Shown: positions 10,113 to 18,020 of the stretch, in pieces
How positions within the stretch are numbered: position 1 is the stretch's first letter
Layout of the letters: every line of letters starts with the position of its first letter
Assembly: GCA_021847835.1 (NCBI GenBank)
Contig: JAJZPR010000009.1
Coordinates: 48,336 to 97,845, forward strand
Length of the DNA: 49,510 nt
Source of the DNA: Pseudomonadota bacterium
Lineage (GTDB): Bacteria > Pseudomonadota > Gammaproteobacteria > Burkholderiales > Thiobacillaceae
Reading direction: 5' to 3'
Made by a program: the position numbers and the translations under genes
Notes under the pieces: model-generated
The model's database searches: none
What the model was told of the DNA's origin: nothing
The model's input: only the letters and a program-made list of their open reading frames with translations

Positions 10113-10954
10113 GCACGCTCGCCCATTTGCTGCCGCGCATCGAGCAACTGCTCGACCGCCTCGAAGGCGCGCCTGCCGCGCCGCTCGACTGGAAGAAAAC
10201 CCATGCCGCGCGCTGGATTGCGGAAACCCGCAGCTTGCGCGCCATCACGCGGCCGCACCGCATCGAGGCCAGGCATCTGCTCGCCATCGACGAGCAGAAG
10301 CGGAAGATCGACGCCAACACGCGCCAGTTCGTGGCCGGCAAGCCCGCCAACAACGTGCTGCTGACCGGCGCGCGCGGCACCGGAAAATCCTCGCTGGTGA
10401 AAGCCATGCTGGCGAAATACGCCGGCAAGGGCCTGCGCCTGGTGGAACTGGACAAGACGGGCCTGGCCCACCTGCCCGAACTCTTCGATCTGTTGCTGCA
10501 GGGGCCGCAGCGCTTCATCCTGTTCTGCGACGACCTCTCGTTCACTTCCGACGAGCCCGGCTATCCGGCGCTGAAGGCTGCGCTCGACGGCTCGCTCGCC
10601 ACGCCCGCCGACAACGTGCTGATCTACGCCACCAGCAACCGCCGCCACCTGATGCCCGAGTACATGGCGGAAAACGAGGCGGCGCGGCACGTGGGCGGCG
10701 AAGTGCATCCGGGCGAGGCCACCGAGGAAAAGATCTCGCTGTCCGAACGCTTCGGCCTGTGGATCAGCTTCTATCCCATGGACCAGGACGAGTACCTGGC
10801 CATCGCCGCGCACTGGGCCAGGGAACTCGGCGCCAGGGATTCCGGTTCGGAGGGCTTCACCCGCGCCGCGCTGCAATGGAGTCTGGGGCGCGGCGCACGC
10901 TCTGGGCGCACCGCCTGGCAGTTCGCGCGCGACTGGGCAGGACAGGGGAAATGA
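10109..10954 (+). CDS. DUF815 family AAA ATPase
   Basis: A 281-aa ATP-binding protein of the DUF815 family, function unknown. It has a helical N-terminal part ([18 protein letters not shown]), [19 protein letters not shown], Walker [11 protein letters not shown], and Walker B-like [25 protein letters not shown] resembles sensor 1. An open frame continues far upstream through argJ in another frame, but the real start is most likely TTG at 10109, whose last bases overlap the argJ stop (TTGA). No in-frame ATG exists before the Walker A motif. Its stop overlaps an ATG at 10951. Confidence 0.85.
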   Translation: MSTLAHLLPRIEQLLDRLEGAPAAPLDWKKTHAARWIAETRSLRAITRPHRIEARHLLAIDEQKRKIDANTRQFVAGKPANNVLLTGARGTGKSSLVKAMLAKYAGKGLRLVELDKTGLAHLPELFDLLLQGPQRFILFCDDLSFTSDEPGYPALKAALDGSLATPADNVLIYATSNRRHLMPEYMAENEAARHVGGEVHPGEATEEKISLSERFGLWISFYPMDQDEYLAIAAHWARELGARDSGSEGFTRAALQWSLGRGARSGRTAWQFARDWAGQGK

Positions 10955-11000
10955 TGAGGAGTGAGGAGGCCATAAATGATGAGGAGTGAGGAGGCCATAG
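10951..11000 (+). repeat. 25-bp tandem duplication spanning the Nudix-ThiE start
   Basis: Two adjacent 25-bp units (10951-10975 and 10976-11000) are identical except for the last base. Each contains ATGATGAGGAGTGAGGAGG and CCATA. Because 25 is not a multiple of three, the first copy now encodes only 12 codons (stop at 10989), while the second supplies the working start. Confidence 0.95.
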
Positions 11001-11917
11001 AGGTGGTGGCCGCGGTGCTGACGCACCCCAGCGGCGAGGTCATGCTGGCCTCGCGCCCGGCGGACAAGGTGTACGCCGGCTATTGGGAATTTCCCGGCGG
11101 CAAGGTGGAGGCGGGCGAGTCGCTGGAGCATGCGCTCGCCAGGGAGCTGAAGGAGGAACTCGGCATCGACGCCGTGCGTGCCACGCGCTGGATCACCAGG
11201 GTGTTCGCCTATCCGCACGCCACCGTGCGGCTGAATTTCTTCCGCGTGTGGGACTGGCAAGGCGAGCCGCACCCGCACGAGGGCCAGACCTTCGCCTGGG
11301 ACGATCCGGCAGCGCACTCGGTCGAGCCCCTGCTGCCGGCGAATTTCCCCATCCTCAAGGCGCTGCAGCTGCCGCCGGTGTATGGCATCAGCCATGCCAG
11401 GGCGCTGGGGCGCGAGACCTTTCTTGAACGCCTGGACGCCGCGCTCGCTAACGGCCTGCGCCTCATCCAGGTGCGTGACAAGGAACTGCCGGAGGCCGAG
11501 CGCCTAGAGCTGGGGCGCGAGATCGTCAGGCGCGCCAAGCCCCACGGCGCGCGCGTACTGGTCAACGGCACGCCGGAGCTGGCGCGGGCGGCCGGCGCCG
11601 ACGGCGTGCACCTGGACAGCGGCGCGCTGATGAAATGCGCCGCCCGTCCGCAATGCGAATGGGTCGGCGCGTCCTGCCACGACGCGGAAGAACTCGCGCA
11701 TGCCGCGGATATTGCCGACTTCGCCATGCTCTCGCCGGTGCTGCCGACGGAAAGCCATCCCGGCGAACCCACGCTGGGATGGGAGACGTTTTCGAAACTC
11801 GCAGCGCTTAGCCCCATTCCGGTGTATGCCCTGGGCGGGGTCACCGCCGCCGATCTCGATGTCGCACGCGGCCACGGCGCGCACGGCATTGCCATGCTGA
11901 GGGGGGCGTGGGCGTGA
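10976..11917 (+). CDS. Nudix hydrolase fused to a ThiE/TenI-like domain
   Basis: A 313-aa two-domain protein. Residues ~7-135 are a MutT-like Nudix hydrolase with a perfect Nudix box, G42-x5-E48-x7-R56-E57-L-K-E60-E61-L-G-I, suited to removing oxidised nucleotides such as 8-oxo-dGTP. Residues ~140-313 form a thiamine phosphate synthase-like TIM barrel (RLIQVRDKELPEAER, GADGVHLDSGALM, ALGGVTAADL). In the second domain the usual pyrophosphate-binding GPVF-T-TK segment reads SPVLPTESHPG, so true ThiE activity is doubtful. The start is the ATG in the second copy of a 25-bp duplication. The stop overlaps the next GTG (GTGA). Confidence 0.9.
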   Translation: MMRSEEAIEVVAAVLTHPSGEVMLASRPADKVYAGYWEFPGGKVEAGESLEHALARELKEELGIDAVRATRWITRVFAYPHATVRLNFFRVWDWQGEPHPHEGQTFAWDDPAAHSVEPLLPANFPILKALQLPPVYGISHARALGRETFLERLDAALANGLRLIQVRDKELPEAERLELGREIVRRAKPHGARVLVNGTPELARAAGADGVHLDSGALMKCAARPQCEWVGASCHDAEELAHAADIADFAMLSPVLPTESHPGEPTLGWETFSKLAALSPIPVYALGGVTAADLDVARGHGAHGIAMLRGAWA

Positions 11918-12330
11918 AGCGCCTCGCCGCGCCCATACTGGTCATCCTGGCGCTGGCGGCGCTGGCGTTGTGGGGCGTGTGGCAGAGGGCGCCCAGGGAG
12001 GCGGTGCAGACCATTGCCTGCGCCGATCCGGTAGCGGGCTGCGCCTTTGTGCACAACGGCGAACCCGCGACCCTGCGTTTTTCGGCCCAGCCCCGGGCGC
12101 TCGAGCCGTTCGTGCTTACGCTTGCCGCCCCGAACCTGCGCGCGGCCGCGGTTTCATTCCGCATGGCAGGCATGGACATGGGCTTCAACCGCTACGAACT
12201 GAGGCAAGGAGAGACGGGCCGCTGGGCTGCCTCCGTCACCCTGCCGGTGTGCACCGCGAGCCGGGTGGACTGGATCGCGGAACTCGACCTGGACGGCAGG
12301 CTCTATAATCTGGTCTTCACTACGCACTGA
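11914..12330 (+). CDS. Small membrane-anchored or secreted protein, unknown function
   Basis: A 138-aa protein starting KRLAAPILVILALAALALWG, a single N-terminal membrane segment or uncleaved signal. The rest is probably periplasmic: about 95 residues with two cysteines close together (IACADPVAGCAF) and a third in PVCTAS, and beta-rich sequence with MAGMDMGFNRYELRQ. The GTG at 11914 overlaps the previous stop (GTGA) and is preferred over the GTG two codons upstream. I do not recognise the family with certainty. The methionine-rich MAGMDMGFN might suggest metal contact, but that is speculation. Confidence 0.65.
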   Translation: MKRLAAPILVILALAALALWGVWQRAPREAVQTIACADPVAGCAFVHNGEPATLRFSAQPRALEPFVLTLAAPNLRAAAVSFRMAGMDMGFNRYELRQGETGRWAASVTLPVCTASRVDWIAELDLDGRLYNLVFTTH

Positions 12331-12404
12331 TCCTGGCCGTAGTTGTCGTCATGCAATTGACACACAGCGGCTTATAATGGATTGGTTTCATGGAGAAAAA
12401 AGAA

Positions 12405-13106
12405 ATGCCCACTGAACACACCTTCAAGCAGTTTGACGTGGACCTGGAAAGCATACGCGCCAACGTCCTGAAGATGGGCGGCCTGGTGGAGGAGCAGATC
12501 ACGCGCTCCGTGGAGGCGCTGATAAACGGCAATCTCGGTCTGGCGGACGACGTCATCGCCCAGGACCATAGCGTCAATGCGCTGGAGGTGCAGATCGACG
12601 AAGAGGTCGCGCACATCATTGCCAAGCGCCAGCCCACCGCCTCGGATCTGCGCATGCTGATGATGGTGGTGAAGACCATCACTGACCTCGAGCGCATCGG
12701 CGACGAGGCCTCCAAGATCGCGCGCATGGCCAAGCTCATCCACCAGGGCGAGCGGCTGTCGCTGCCGCGCTTCAATGAGATCAAGTACATGTCCACGATC
12801 GTGCTGGACATGCTGAGAAAGGCGCTCGACAGCTTCGCCCGGCTGGAGGCCAGCCACGCTGCCGCCATCGCGCGCCAGGATGACGAAGTGGACGAGGAGT
12901 TCCGTCTCAGCCTGCGCCACCTCATCACCTTCATGATGGAAGACCCGCGCACCATCTCGGTATCCATCGACATCCTGTTCGCGGCAAAAGCCATCGAGCG
13001 CATGGGCGACCACGCCAAGAACATGTCCGAGTATGTGGTCTACATGGTCAAGGGCAAGGATGTGCGCCACACCTCGCCCGAGGAAATGGAAAAGGAATTG
13101 CTGTAA
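12405..13106 (+). CDS. phoU: Phosphate transport system regulator PhoU
   Basis: Cytosolic negative regulator that links the Pst phosphate transporter to the PhoR kinase. The 233-aa protein has two three-helix PhoU repeats. Metal-binding family motifs appear in both: DLERIGDEASKIARMA (about residue 100) and AIERMGDHAKNMSEYV (about residue 205). An ATG at 12390 is in frame, but GGAG at 12392-12395 is a good ribosome-binding site for the ATG at 12405, and a TATAAT at 12373-12378 would start RNA near 12385. The later start is therefore chosen. No pst or phoBR genes are nearby. A strong bidirectional terminator follows. Confidence 0.95.
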   Translation: MPTEHTFKQFDVDLESIRANVLKMGGLVEEQITRSVEALINGNLGLADDVIAQDHSVNALEVQIDEEVAHIIAKRQPTASDLRMLMMVVKTITDLERIGDEASKIARMAKLIHQGERLSLPRFNEIKYMSTIVLDMLRKALDSFARLEASHAAAIARQDDEVDEEFRLSLRHLITFMMEDPRTISVSIDILFAAKAIERMGDHAKNMSEYVVYMVKGKDVRHTSPEEMEKELL

Positions 13107-13126
13107 CTTCCAGGCTTTCCAAATGA

Positions 13127-13157
13127 CAAACGGGCCCCTGCGGGCCCGTTTGTTTTT
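13127..13157. terminator. Bidirectional intrinsic terminator between phoU and yggX
   Basis: Perfect 11-bp stem CAAACGGGCCC / GGGCCCGTTTG around loop CTGC, then TTTTT on the plus strand. It lies between two convergent genes and can serve both. Confidence 0.92.
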
Positions 13158-13163
13158 GCCAGG

Positions 13164-13442
13164 TCAGGCTTGCTTGGTGGGCGGCACGTAGCCCGCTACC
13201 TGGTCGGCGCCGGCGCCGAAGAAATACTGTTCCATCTGCGTCAGCAGGTACTTGCGCGCCTGCGGGTCGGCCAGGCTCAGGCGGTTTTCGTTGATGAGCA
13301 TGGTCTGGTGGCGGGTCCATGCGGCCCAGGCCTCCTTGGACACGTTTTCGAAAATGCGCTTGCCGAGTTCGCCGGGCACGGGGGGGAAGGCGAGGCCTTC
13401 GGCCTCGCGGCCGAGTTTGACGCAATGCACCATGCGGGTCAT
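13164..13442 (-). CDS. yggX: Probable Fe(2+)-trafficking protein YggX
   Basis: A 92-aa cytosolic protein of the YggX family, linked to iron handling and protection of Fe-S clusters from oxidative damage. The family start [20 protein letters not shown] includes the conserved Cys7. [22 protein letters not shown] and [13 protein letters not shown] are characteristic. AGGAG precedes the ATG by about 8 bases. It is the last gene of the long minus-strand run that begins at def, and it ends against the terminator shared with phoU. Confidence 0.95.
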   Translation of the reverse strand: MTRMVHCVKLGREAEGLAFPPVPGELGKRIFENVSKEAWAAWTRHQTMLINENRLSLADPQARKYLLTQMEQYFFGAGADQVAGYVPPTKQA

Positions 13443-13480
13443 GTTCTGCTCCTGAGTGGATGACTATACGAATGCCTGAA

Positions 13481-13807
13481 TTATAAGCCCAGGCTTTTTT
13501 CGATGCGCCGCGCGAATACCTTCATTTCCTTGGCGGCCTGAATGTCTCCCCTGGCCTCGGCAACTTCGATGCCCTTGCGGTAGGCCTCCAGCGCTGCCCG
13601 GCTGTCGCCCGAGTCGTTGAGCGCGCGCCCCAGCAGTTTCCAGGCGGCGGAATACTTGGGGTCATGCTCGACCGCCTTTTGCAGATGCGGTACCGCCCTG
13701 GTGGCCTCGCCCGCGCCCAGCCACGCATTGCCCAGTGAAAAGCGCAGCAGGGCATTGTCCTTGCCGGATGCGAGCATTTTTTCCAGGTTTGCGATGACGG
13801 GGTTCAT
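13481..13807 (-). CDS. Small TPR-repeat protein
   Basis: A 108-aa protein of helical tetratricopeptide repeats. Typical positions are seen in NALLRFSLGNAWLGAGEATRA and SAAWKLLGRALNDSGDSRAA (W-LG-A and A-E-Y patterns), followed by a basic C-terminal helix. It probably mediates protein-protein contact; the partner is unknown. The ATG at 13807 overlaps the trkH stop (ATGA), so it is chosen over a longer open frame that only shadows trkH. It lies between trkH and yggX in the same run. Confidence 0.82.
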   Translation of the reverse strand: MNPVIANLEKMLASGKDNALLRFSLGNAWLGAGEATRAVPHLQKAVEHDPKYSAAWKLLGRALNDSGDSRAALEAYRKGIEVAEARGDIQAAKEMKVFARRIEKSLGL

Positions 13808-15258
13808 TTTCTCCAGAAGGCGGGGGTCAGCACGACCAGGAAGGTGAACATCTCCAGGCGGCCCAGCAGCATGGCAAACGAAAGCAGCCAGGTCTGGAAA
13901 TCGTTGAGCACGGCAAACGTGGTTGCGGGCCCCACCTGGCCGAGTCCGGGCCCGATATTGGACAGCGTGGCCACCACGGCGCTCATCGCGGTGACCGGAT
14001 CGAGCCCGGTGGCCATCATGGCGAGGGTCATGACGGCGGCGGTCAGCACGAAAACAAAAAAGAAGGCCAGCACCGCGAAGATGATCTGATTGGGCACGGT
14101 GGTGCCGACATAGCGCACCGGGATTTGCGCATTGGGGTGGAGCAGGCGCCTGAGCTCGCGGTAAAGCTGCTGGACGAGGAGGCGGGCGCGGATCATCTTG
14201 ATGCCGCCGCCGGTGGAGCCCGAACAGGTCGAGAAAGTGCCCAAAAGCAGAATCCAGAAGCCGGCGAATGCCGGCCACAGCCCGAAATCGGTGGTGGCGT
14301 AGCCGGTGGTCGTGGCAACCGAAACGGTGTTGAACATGGCATGGCGAAAGGCCGTGGCCATGTCCGGGTAATGCCCCATGGCCAAGAGGTAAATCCCGAT
14401 CAGCACGCCGCTGATCAGTACGGTGAAGACGAAGACCTTGGCCTCGCCGTCATGGGTGTAGATGCCGAAGGTGCGTGCGCGCACGAAGTTGAAATGGGTG
14501 GCGAAATTGATGCCGGAAATCAGCATGAAGGTAATGGCGATGATTTCCAGCGTCAGCGAATCGAAGTAGCCGAACGAGGCGTCATGCGAGGAAAACCCCG
14601 CCAGTCCCATGGTGGTGAAGGCATGCATCAGCGCATCGGTCCAGACCATGCCGCCCGCCCAGTAGGCCGCAAAGCACGCGGCGGTCAGGCCGGCGTAGAT
14701 CAGCCAAAGCCCCTTGGCGGTCTGCGCGATGCGCGGGGTCAGGCGGGTTTCCTTCATGGGGCCCGGCGTTTCCGCCTTGAACAGCTGGCGGCCGCCGATG
14801 CCCAGCATGGGCAGGATGGCCACTGCCAGCACGATCACGCCCATGCCGCCGAACCATTGCATTTCGCCGCGCCAGATGTTGAGCGAGGCGGGCAGCACGT
14901 CCAGCCCGGACAGCACCGTGGCGCCGGTGGCGGTCAGGCCCGAGACGGCTTCGAAATAGGCGTCGGTGACGCTGATGTCCAGATAGGACAACAGCGGAAA
15001 CATGCCGAACACGGGCAGGCCGGCCCACACCAGCGCCACCAGCAGGAAGCCGTCCTTGATGCGCAATTCACGCCGGAAAGGGCGGAAAAAAAACCACAGC
15101 AGCAAGCCGGCGCCGCAGGTGAAGAACAAATCCCTGACGAACATGTGCAGCGTGGGTTCGTCATTCAGCCAGGCCACCAGTATCGGCAGGCTCAATGTCA
15201 GGCCGAACAGGAACACCACGCCGCCGAGCACATGCAGGAGGGAAAACAGCGCCTGCAT
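13804..15258 (-). CDS. trkH: Trk system potassium uptake protein TrkH
   Basis: Inner-membrane K+-translocating subunit, 484 aa, the standard length. All four selectivity-filter P-loops can be found: ATGATVLSGLD, GLAGFSSHDASF, VATTTGYATTDF and CSGSTGGGIK. They are separated by paired membrane helices. The ATG shares one base with the trkA stop (TGATG), so the two subunits are translationally coupled. TrkA binds nucleotides and gates this channel. A TPR gene follows with a 4-base overlap. Confidence 0.97.
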   Translation of the reverse strand: MQALFSLLHVLGGVVFLFGLTLSLPILVAWLNDEPTLHMFVRDLFFTCGAGLLLWFFFRPFRRELRIKDGFLLVALVWAGLPVFGMFPLLSYLDISVTDAYFEAVSGLTATGATVLSGLDVLPASLNIWRGEMQWFGGMGVIVLAVAILPMLGIGGRQLFKAETPGPMKETRLTPRIAQTAKGLWLIYAGLTAACFAAYWAGGMVWTDALMHAFTTMGLAGFSSHDASFGYFDSLTLEIIAITFMLISGINFATHFNFVRARTFGIYTHDGEAKVFVFTVLISGVLIGIYLLAMGHYPDMATAFRHAMFNTVSVATTTGYATTDFGLWPAFAGFWILLLGTFSTCSGSTGGGIKMIRARLLVQQLYRELRRLLHPNAQIPVRYVGTTVPNQIIFAVLAFFFVFVLTAAVMTLAMMATGLDPVTAMSAVVATLSNIGPGLGQVGPATTFAVLNDFQTWLLSFAMLLGRLEMFTFLVVLTPAFWRK

Positions 15259-16643
15259 CAGAAGAACCCGAAGCCGACCTGGAACAGTTTTTCGACCTTG
15301 GGAATGATGCGCTTGTTAAGGACGAAAATGATCACGTGGTCTTCCGCTTCGATCAGCGTGTCGTGGTGCGCGATGACGACTTCCTCGCCGCGGATGATGG
15401 CGCCGATGGTCGCCCCGTCGGGCAGCTTGATTTCCTCGATGCGCCGGCCGACCACCCTGGAGTTCCTGGCGTCGCCGTGCACCACGACCTCCAGCGCCTC
15501 GGCCGCGCCGCGGCGCAGGCTGTGCACCACCGCCATGTCGCCGCGCCGGATCTTGGACAGCAGCGGGCCGACGGTGGCCTGTGCCGGCGAAATGGCGATG
15601 TCGATTTCGCCGCCCTGCACCAGATCGACGTAGGCCGCGCGATTGATCAGGGCCATGACGCGGCGCGCGCCCATGCGCTTGGCCAGCAGCGCGGACATGA
15701 TGTTGTCTTCATCGTCATTGGTGAGCGCGCAGAAAATGTCCATGTCCTGGACGTTTTCCTGGTCGAGCAGTTCCTCGTCGGTGGCGTCGCCCTGCAGCAC
15801 CAGGGTACGGTGAAGCTCGCTGCCCAATTGCGCGCAGCGCTGCTTGTTGTGATCGATGATCTTGACTTCGTAGTCGCGCTCCAGCGTTGCCGCCAGACGT
15901 TTGCCGATATTGCCGCCGCCCGCGATCATGACTTTCCTGGCCGGCCGGTCGATGCGGCGCAGTTCGCGCATCACCGGCTGGATATCCATTTTCTTGGCGA
16001 GGAAGAACACCTCGTCATTCGGCTCGATCACGGTATGGCCCTCGGGCACGATGCCGCGATCCCGGCGAAAGATCGCCGCCACCCGGCAGTCGAGATTTGG
16101 CATGTGCTTGCGGATGACCTGCAGTTCGTGCCCCACCAGCGGACTGCCGTGATAGGCGCGCACCGCCACCAGGCGCACGCGGCCATCGGCGAAATCGAGC
16201 ACTTGCAGCGCTTCCGGGTGCTCGATCAGGCGGCGCAGGTAATGGGTGATCTCCTGTTCCGGGCTGATGGTGTGGTCGACCGCGAAGTGCTTGCGCGCCA
16301 GGGTTGTGCCGTCATCGTCATCCTGGGCAAGATAGTCCAGCGAACGCAGCCGGGCCACGCGGGTGGGGACGTTGAACTCGCTGGCGCACAGCCTGCAGGC
16401 GACGAGGTTGGTCTCGTCGCTCTGCGTGACGGCCACCACCATGTCGGCGTCGCCGGCGCCAGCCCTTTGCAGCACCGATGGATGCGCGGCATGGCCCAGC
16501 ACGGTGCGCAGGTCGAGGCGATCCTGCAGCAGCGCCAGACGCTCCGGGTTCATGTCGACGACGGTGAGGTCGTTGTTTTCCGCTACCAGGCTTTCCGCCA
16601 GCGTGCCGCCAACCTGTCCGGCGCCGAGAATGATGATCTTCAT
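15258..16643 (-). CDS. trkA: Trk system potassium transport protein TrkA
   Basis: Cytosolic NAD(H)-binding gating subunit, 461 aa, with two RCK units. The first Rossmann motif is ILGAGQVGGTLAESL near residue 5, followed by TrkA-C. The second is MIAGGGNIGKRLAATLE near residue 230, again with TrkA-C (NSRVVGRRIEEIKLPDGATI). It is coupled to trkH. The 102-bp gap from the upstream regulator gene carries a hairpin and G-rich repeats, so transcription may be modulated there. Confidence 0.97.
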   Translation of the reverse strand: MKIIILGAGQVGGTLAESLVAENNDLTVVDMNPERLALLQDRLDLRTVLGHAAHPSVLQRAGAGDADMVVAVTQSDETNLVACRLCASEFNVPTRVARLRSLDYLAQDDDDGTTLARKHFAVDHTISPEQEITHYLRRLIEHPEALQVLDFADGRVRLVAVRAYHGSPLVGHELQVIRKHMPNLDCRVAAIFRRDRGIVPEGHTVIEPNDEVFFLAKKMDIQPVMRELRRIDRPARKVMIAGGGNIGKRLAATLERDYEVKIIDHNKQRCAQLGSELHRTLVLQGDATDEELLDQENVQDMDIFCALTNDDEDNIMSALLAKRMGARRVMALINRAAYVDLVQGGEIDIAISPAQATVGPLLSKIRRGDMAVVHSLRRGAAEALEVVVHGDARNSRVVGRRIEEIKLPDGATIGAIIRGEEVVIAHHDTLIEAEDHVIIFVLNKRIIPKVEKLFQVGFGFF

Positions 16644-16647
16644 TGGT

Positions 16648-16738
16648 TGGGGGTTGGGAACCAGGGGCTAGGAATTAGGGAATGTACTTCGCACCTGAAA
16701 TTATACGCGGCCTTAGGCCGCACCTCCCCTGGCCCCTG
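16648..16738. repeat. Intergenic inverted-repeat element, GGGGCTAGG / CCCCTGG class
   Basis: Between the response-regulator stop and the trkA start. A G-rich arm (CCAGGGGCTAGG near 16661) faces a C-rich arm (CCCCTGGCCCCTGG near 16726). A central perfect hairpin GCGGCC-TTA-GGCCGC lies at 16707-16721. It has the same architecture as the elements at 35080 and 35713. Confidence 0.6.
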
Positions 16739-16745
16739 GCGTCCC

Positions 16746-18020
16746 TCACAACTCTTCATCCAGCCGCTTGCCATGCCTGATATTGAGCTGCTTGAGCTTG
16801 CGGTAGAGATGGGTGCGCTCGAGCCCGGCGCGGTCCGCCACCCGCGTCATGCTGCCACCCTCCTTCTGGATCAGCTGCTCGAAATACAGACGCTCGAAAA
16901 CGTCGCGCGCTTCCCTGAGCGGTGCGTCCATGGGGATCATCTGGGAAAAGGAAGGCGTCGTTGCCTGCTTCAGCGGCGCCACCACGCGGTTCACGTCCTC
17001 GCTGTCGATCTCGTCGGAGAGGGCGGCGATCGCCAGGGTGCGCACAATGTTGTTGAGCTGGGGCAGGTTACCCGGCCAGTCGAAATGCCGCAGCTGGTTG
17101 AGCGCGGCGATGCTGAATTTGCGCGGCGGGCATTCGCCGCTTTCGATCAGCTGCGTCAGCATGAAATTGGCGATGTCGGGGATGTCCTCGCGGTGCTCGC
17201 GCAGCGGCGGGATGTGCACGCTGACGGCGGACAGCCGGTAGTACAGGCGGGAGTCGAATTCGCCGGCGGCGATCATCTCGTCCATGTTGCGGCTGGTTGC
17301 GCACACCAGCCGCGCGGTGCTGCCGTTCAGCTTGTCGATCAGCAGGGACAGGCCTTTCTGCTCCAGCTTGTTGAGTTCACAGAGTTCGGGCAGGTAGAGC
17401 GTGCCGTTTTCGACCTTTTCCGCCAGATCGGAGGGGGAGGCCACCAATTGCCCGCGCTCGGTGATTTCCACCCACGGCATGTTGGCCGGGTGCAGGAAAC
17501 GCGCGCACAGGTCGAAGCCGCTGCCGGGTTCGCCCGACAGCAGCACCGGATGCGTATGCCCGGCGATCTGGGCCAGGCGCTTTTTCAGATCCTGCACCAC
17601 CTGGCTCTTGCCCAGGGCGGAGAGCTCGAACGAGGGCGCGCGGCGCGGCGCATCGACTTTCTTGATGGCCTTGGTCACGGTGGCCAGCAGCTTGGCGAGT
17701 GCTATGGGCTTTTCCAGGAAATCCACGGCGCCGAGCCGGGTCGCCTCGACCGCGGTATCGATGGTGGCATGCCCGGACATCATCACCACCGGCATGGTGA
17801 GCTGGCCGCCGGCTGCCCATTCCTTCAGCAGCGTGACGCCGTCGGTATCCGGCATCCAGATGTCCAGCAGCACCAGATCGGGACGCCGTTCGGCACGGTA
17901 ACGGCGCGCTTCCTCGGCGTTTTCCGCGACATGCACGTCATAACCTTCCTCAGTCAGGATTTCCGACAGCAGGTCGCGGATACCGATTTCGTCATCCACC
18001 ACCAAAACATAACCGCTCAC
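16746..18020 (-). CDS. NtrX-like response regulator with degenerate AAA+ domain
   Basis: A 424-aa response regulator of NtrC/NtrX layout. The receiver (1-120) is intact: D9, D10, phospho-acceptor D53, S82, K104. The AAA+ domain (~130-345) aligns with sigma-54 activators but looks inactive: Walker A GEPGSGFD has F169 instead of lysine, Walker B TLYLPE has P211 instead of aspartate, and WPGNLPQL has P320 instead of the sensor II arginine. The stretch that normally holds GAFTGA is missing. The C-terminal Fis-type helix-turn-helix (~370-424, MTRVADRAGLERTHLYRKLKQL written in parts: MTRVADRAGL, HLYRKLKQL) looks sound. It overlaps the kinase gene by 4 bases and is presumably its partner. It probably regulates without sigma-54 remodelling. 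Confidence 0.88.
   Translation of the reverse strand: MSGYVLVVDDEIGIRDLLSEILTEEGYDVHVAENAEEARRYRAERRPDLVLLDIWMPDTDGVTLLKEWAAGGQLTMPVVMMSGHATIDTAVEATRLGAVDFLEKPIALAKLLATVTKAIKKVDAPRRAPSFELSALGKSQVVQDLKKRLAQIAGHTHPVLLSGEPGSGFDLCARFLHPANMPWVEITERGQLVASPSDLAEKVENGTLYLPELCELNKLEQKGLSLLIDKLNGSTARLVCATSRNMDEMIAAGEFDSRLYYRLSAVSVHIPPLREHREDIPDIANFMLTQLIESGECPPRKFSIAALNQLRHFDWPGNLPQLNNIVRTLAIAALSDEIDSEDVNRVVAPLKQATTPSFSQMIPMDAPLREARDVFERLYFEQLIQKEGGSMTRVADRAGLERTHLYRKLKQLNIRHGKRLDEEL

Noticed and set aside
9074-10954. A 626-codon version of the DUF815 ATPase starting inside argJ
   Set aside because: The first ~345 codons are argJ read out of frame (rich in R, H, G and Q). The family-like protein begins at TTG 10109.
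12357-12378. TTGACA and TATAAT as a phoU promoter pair
   Set aside because: Both hexamers are perfect but only 10 bases apart, too close to act together. TATAAT alone may still be the -10.
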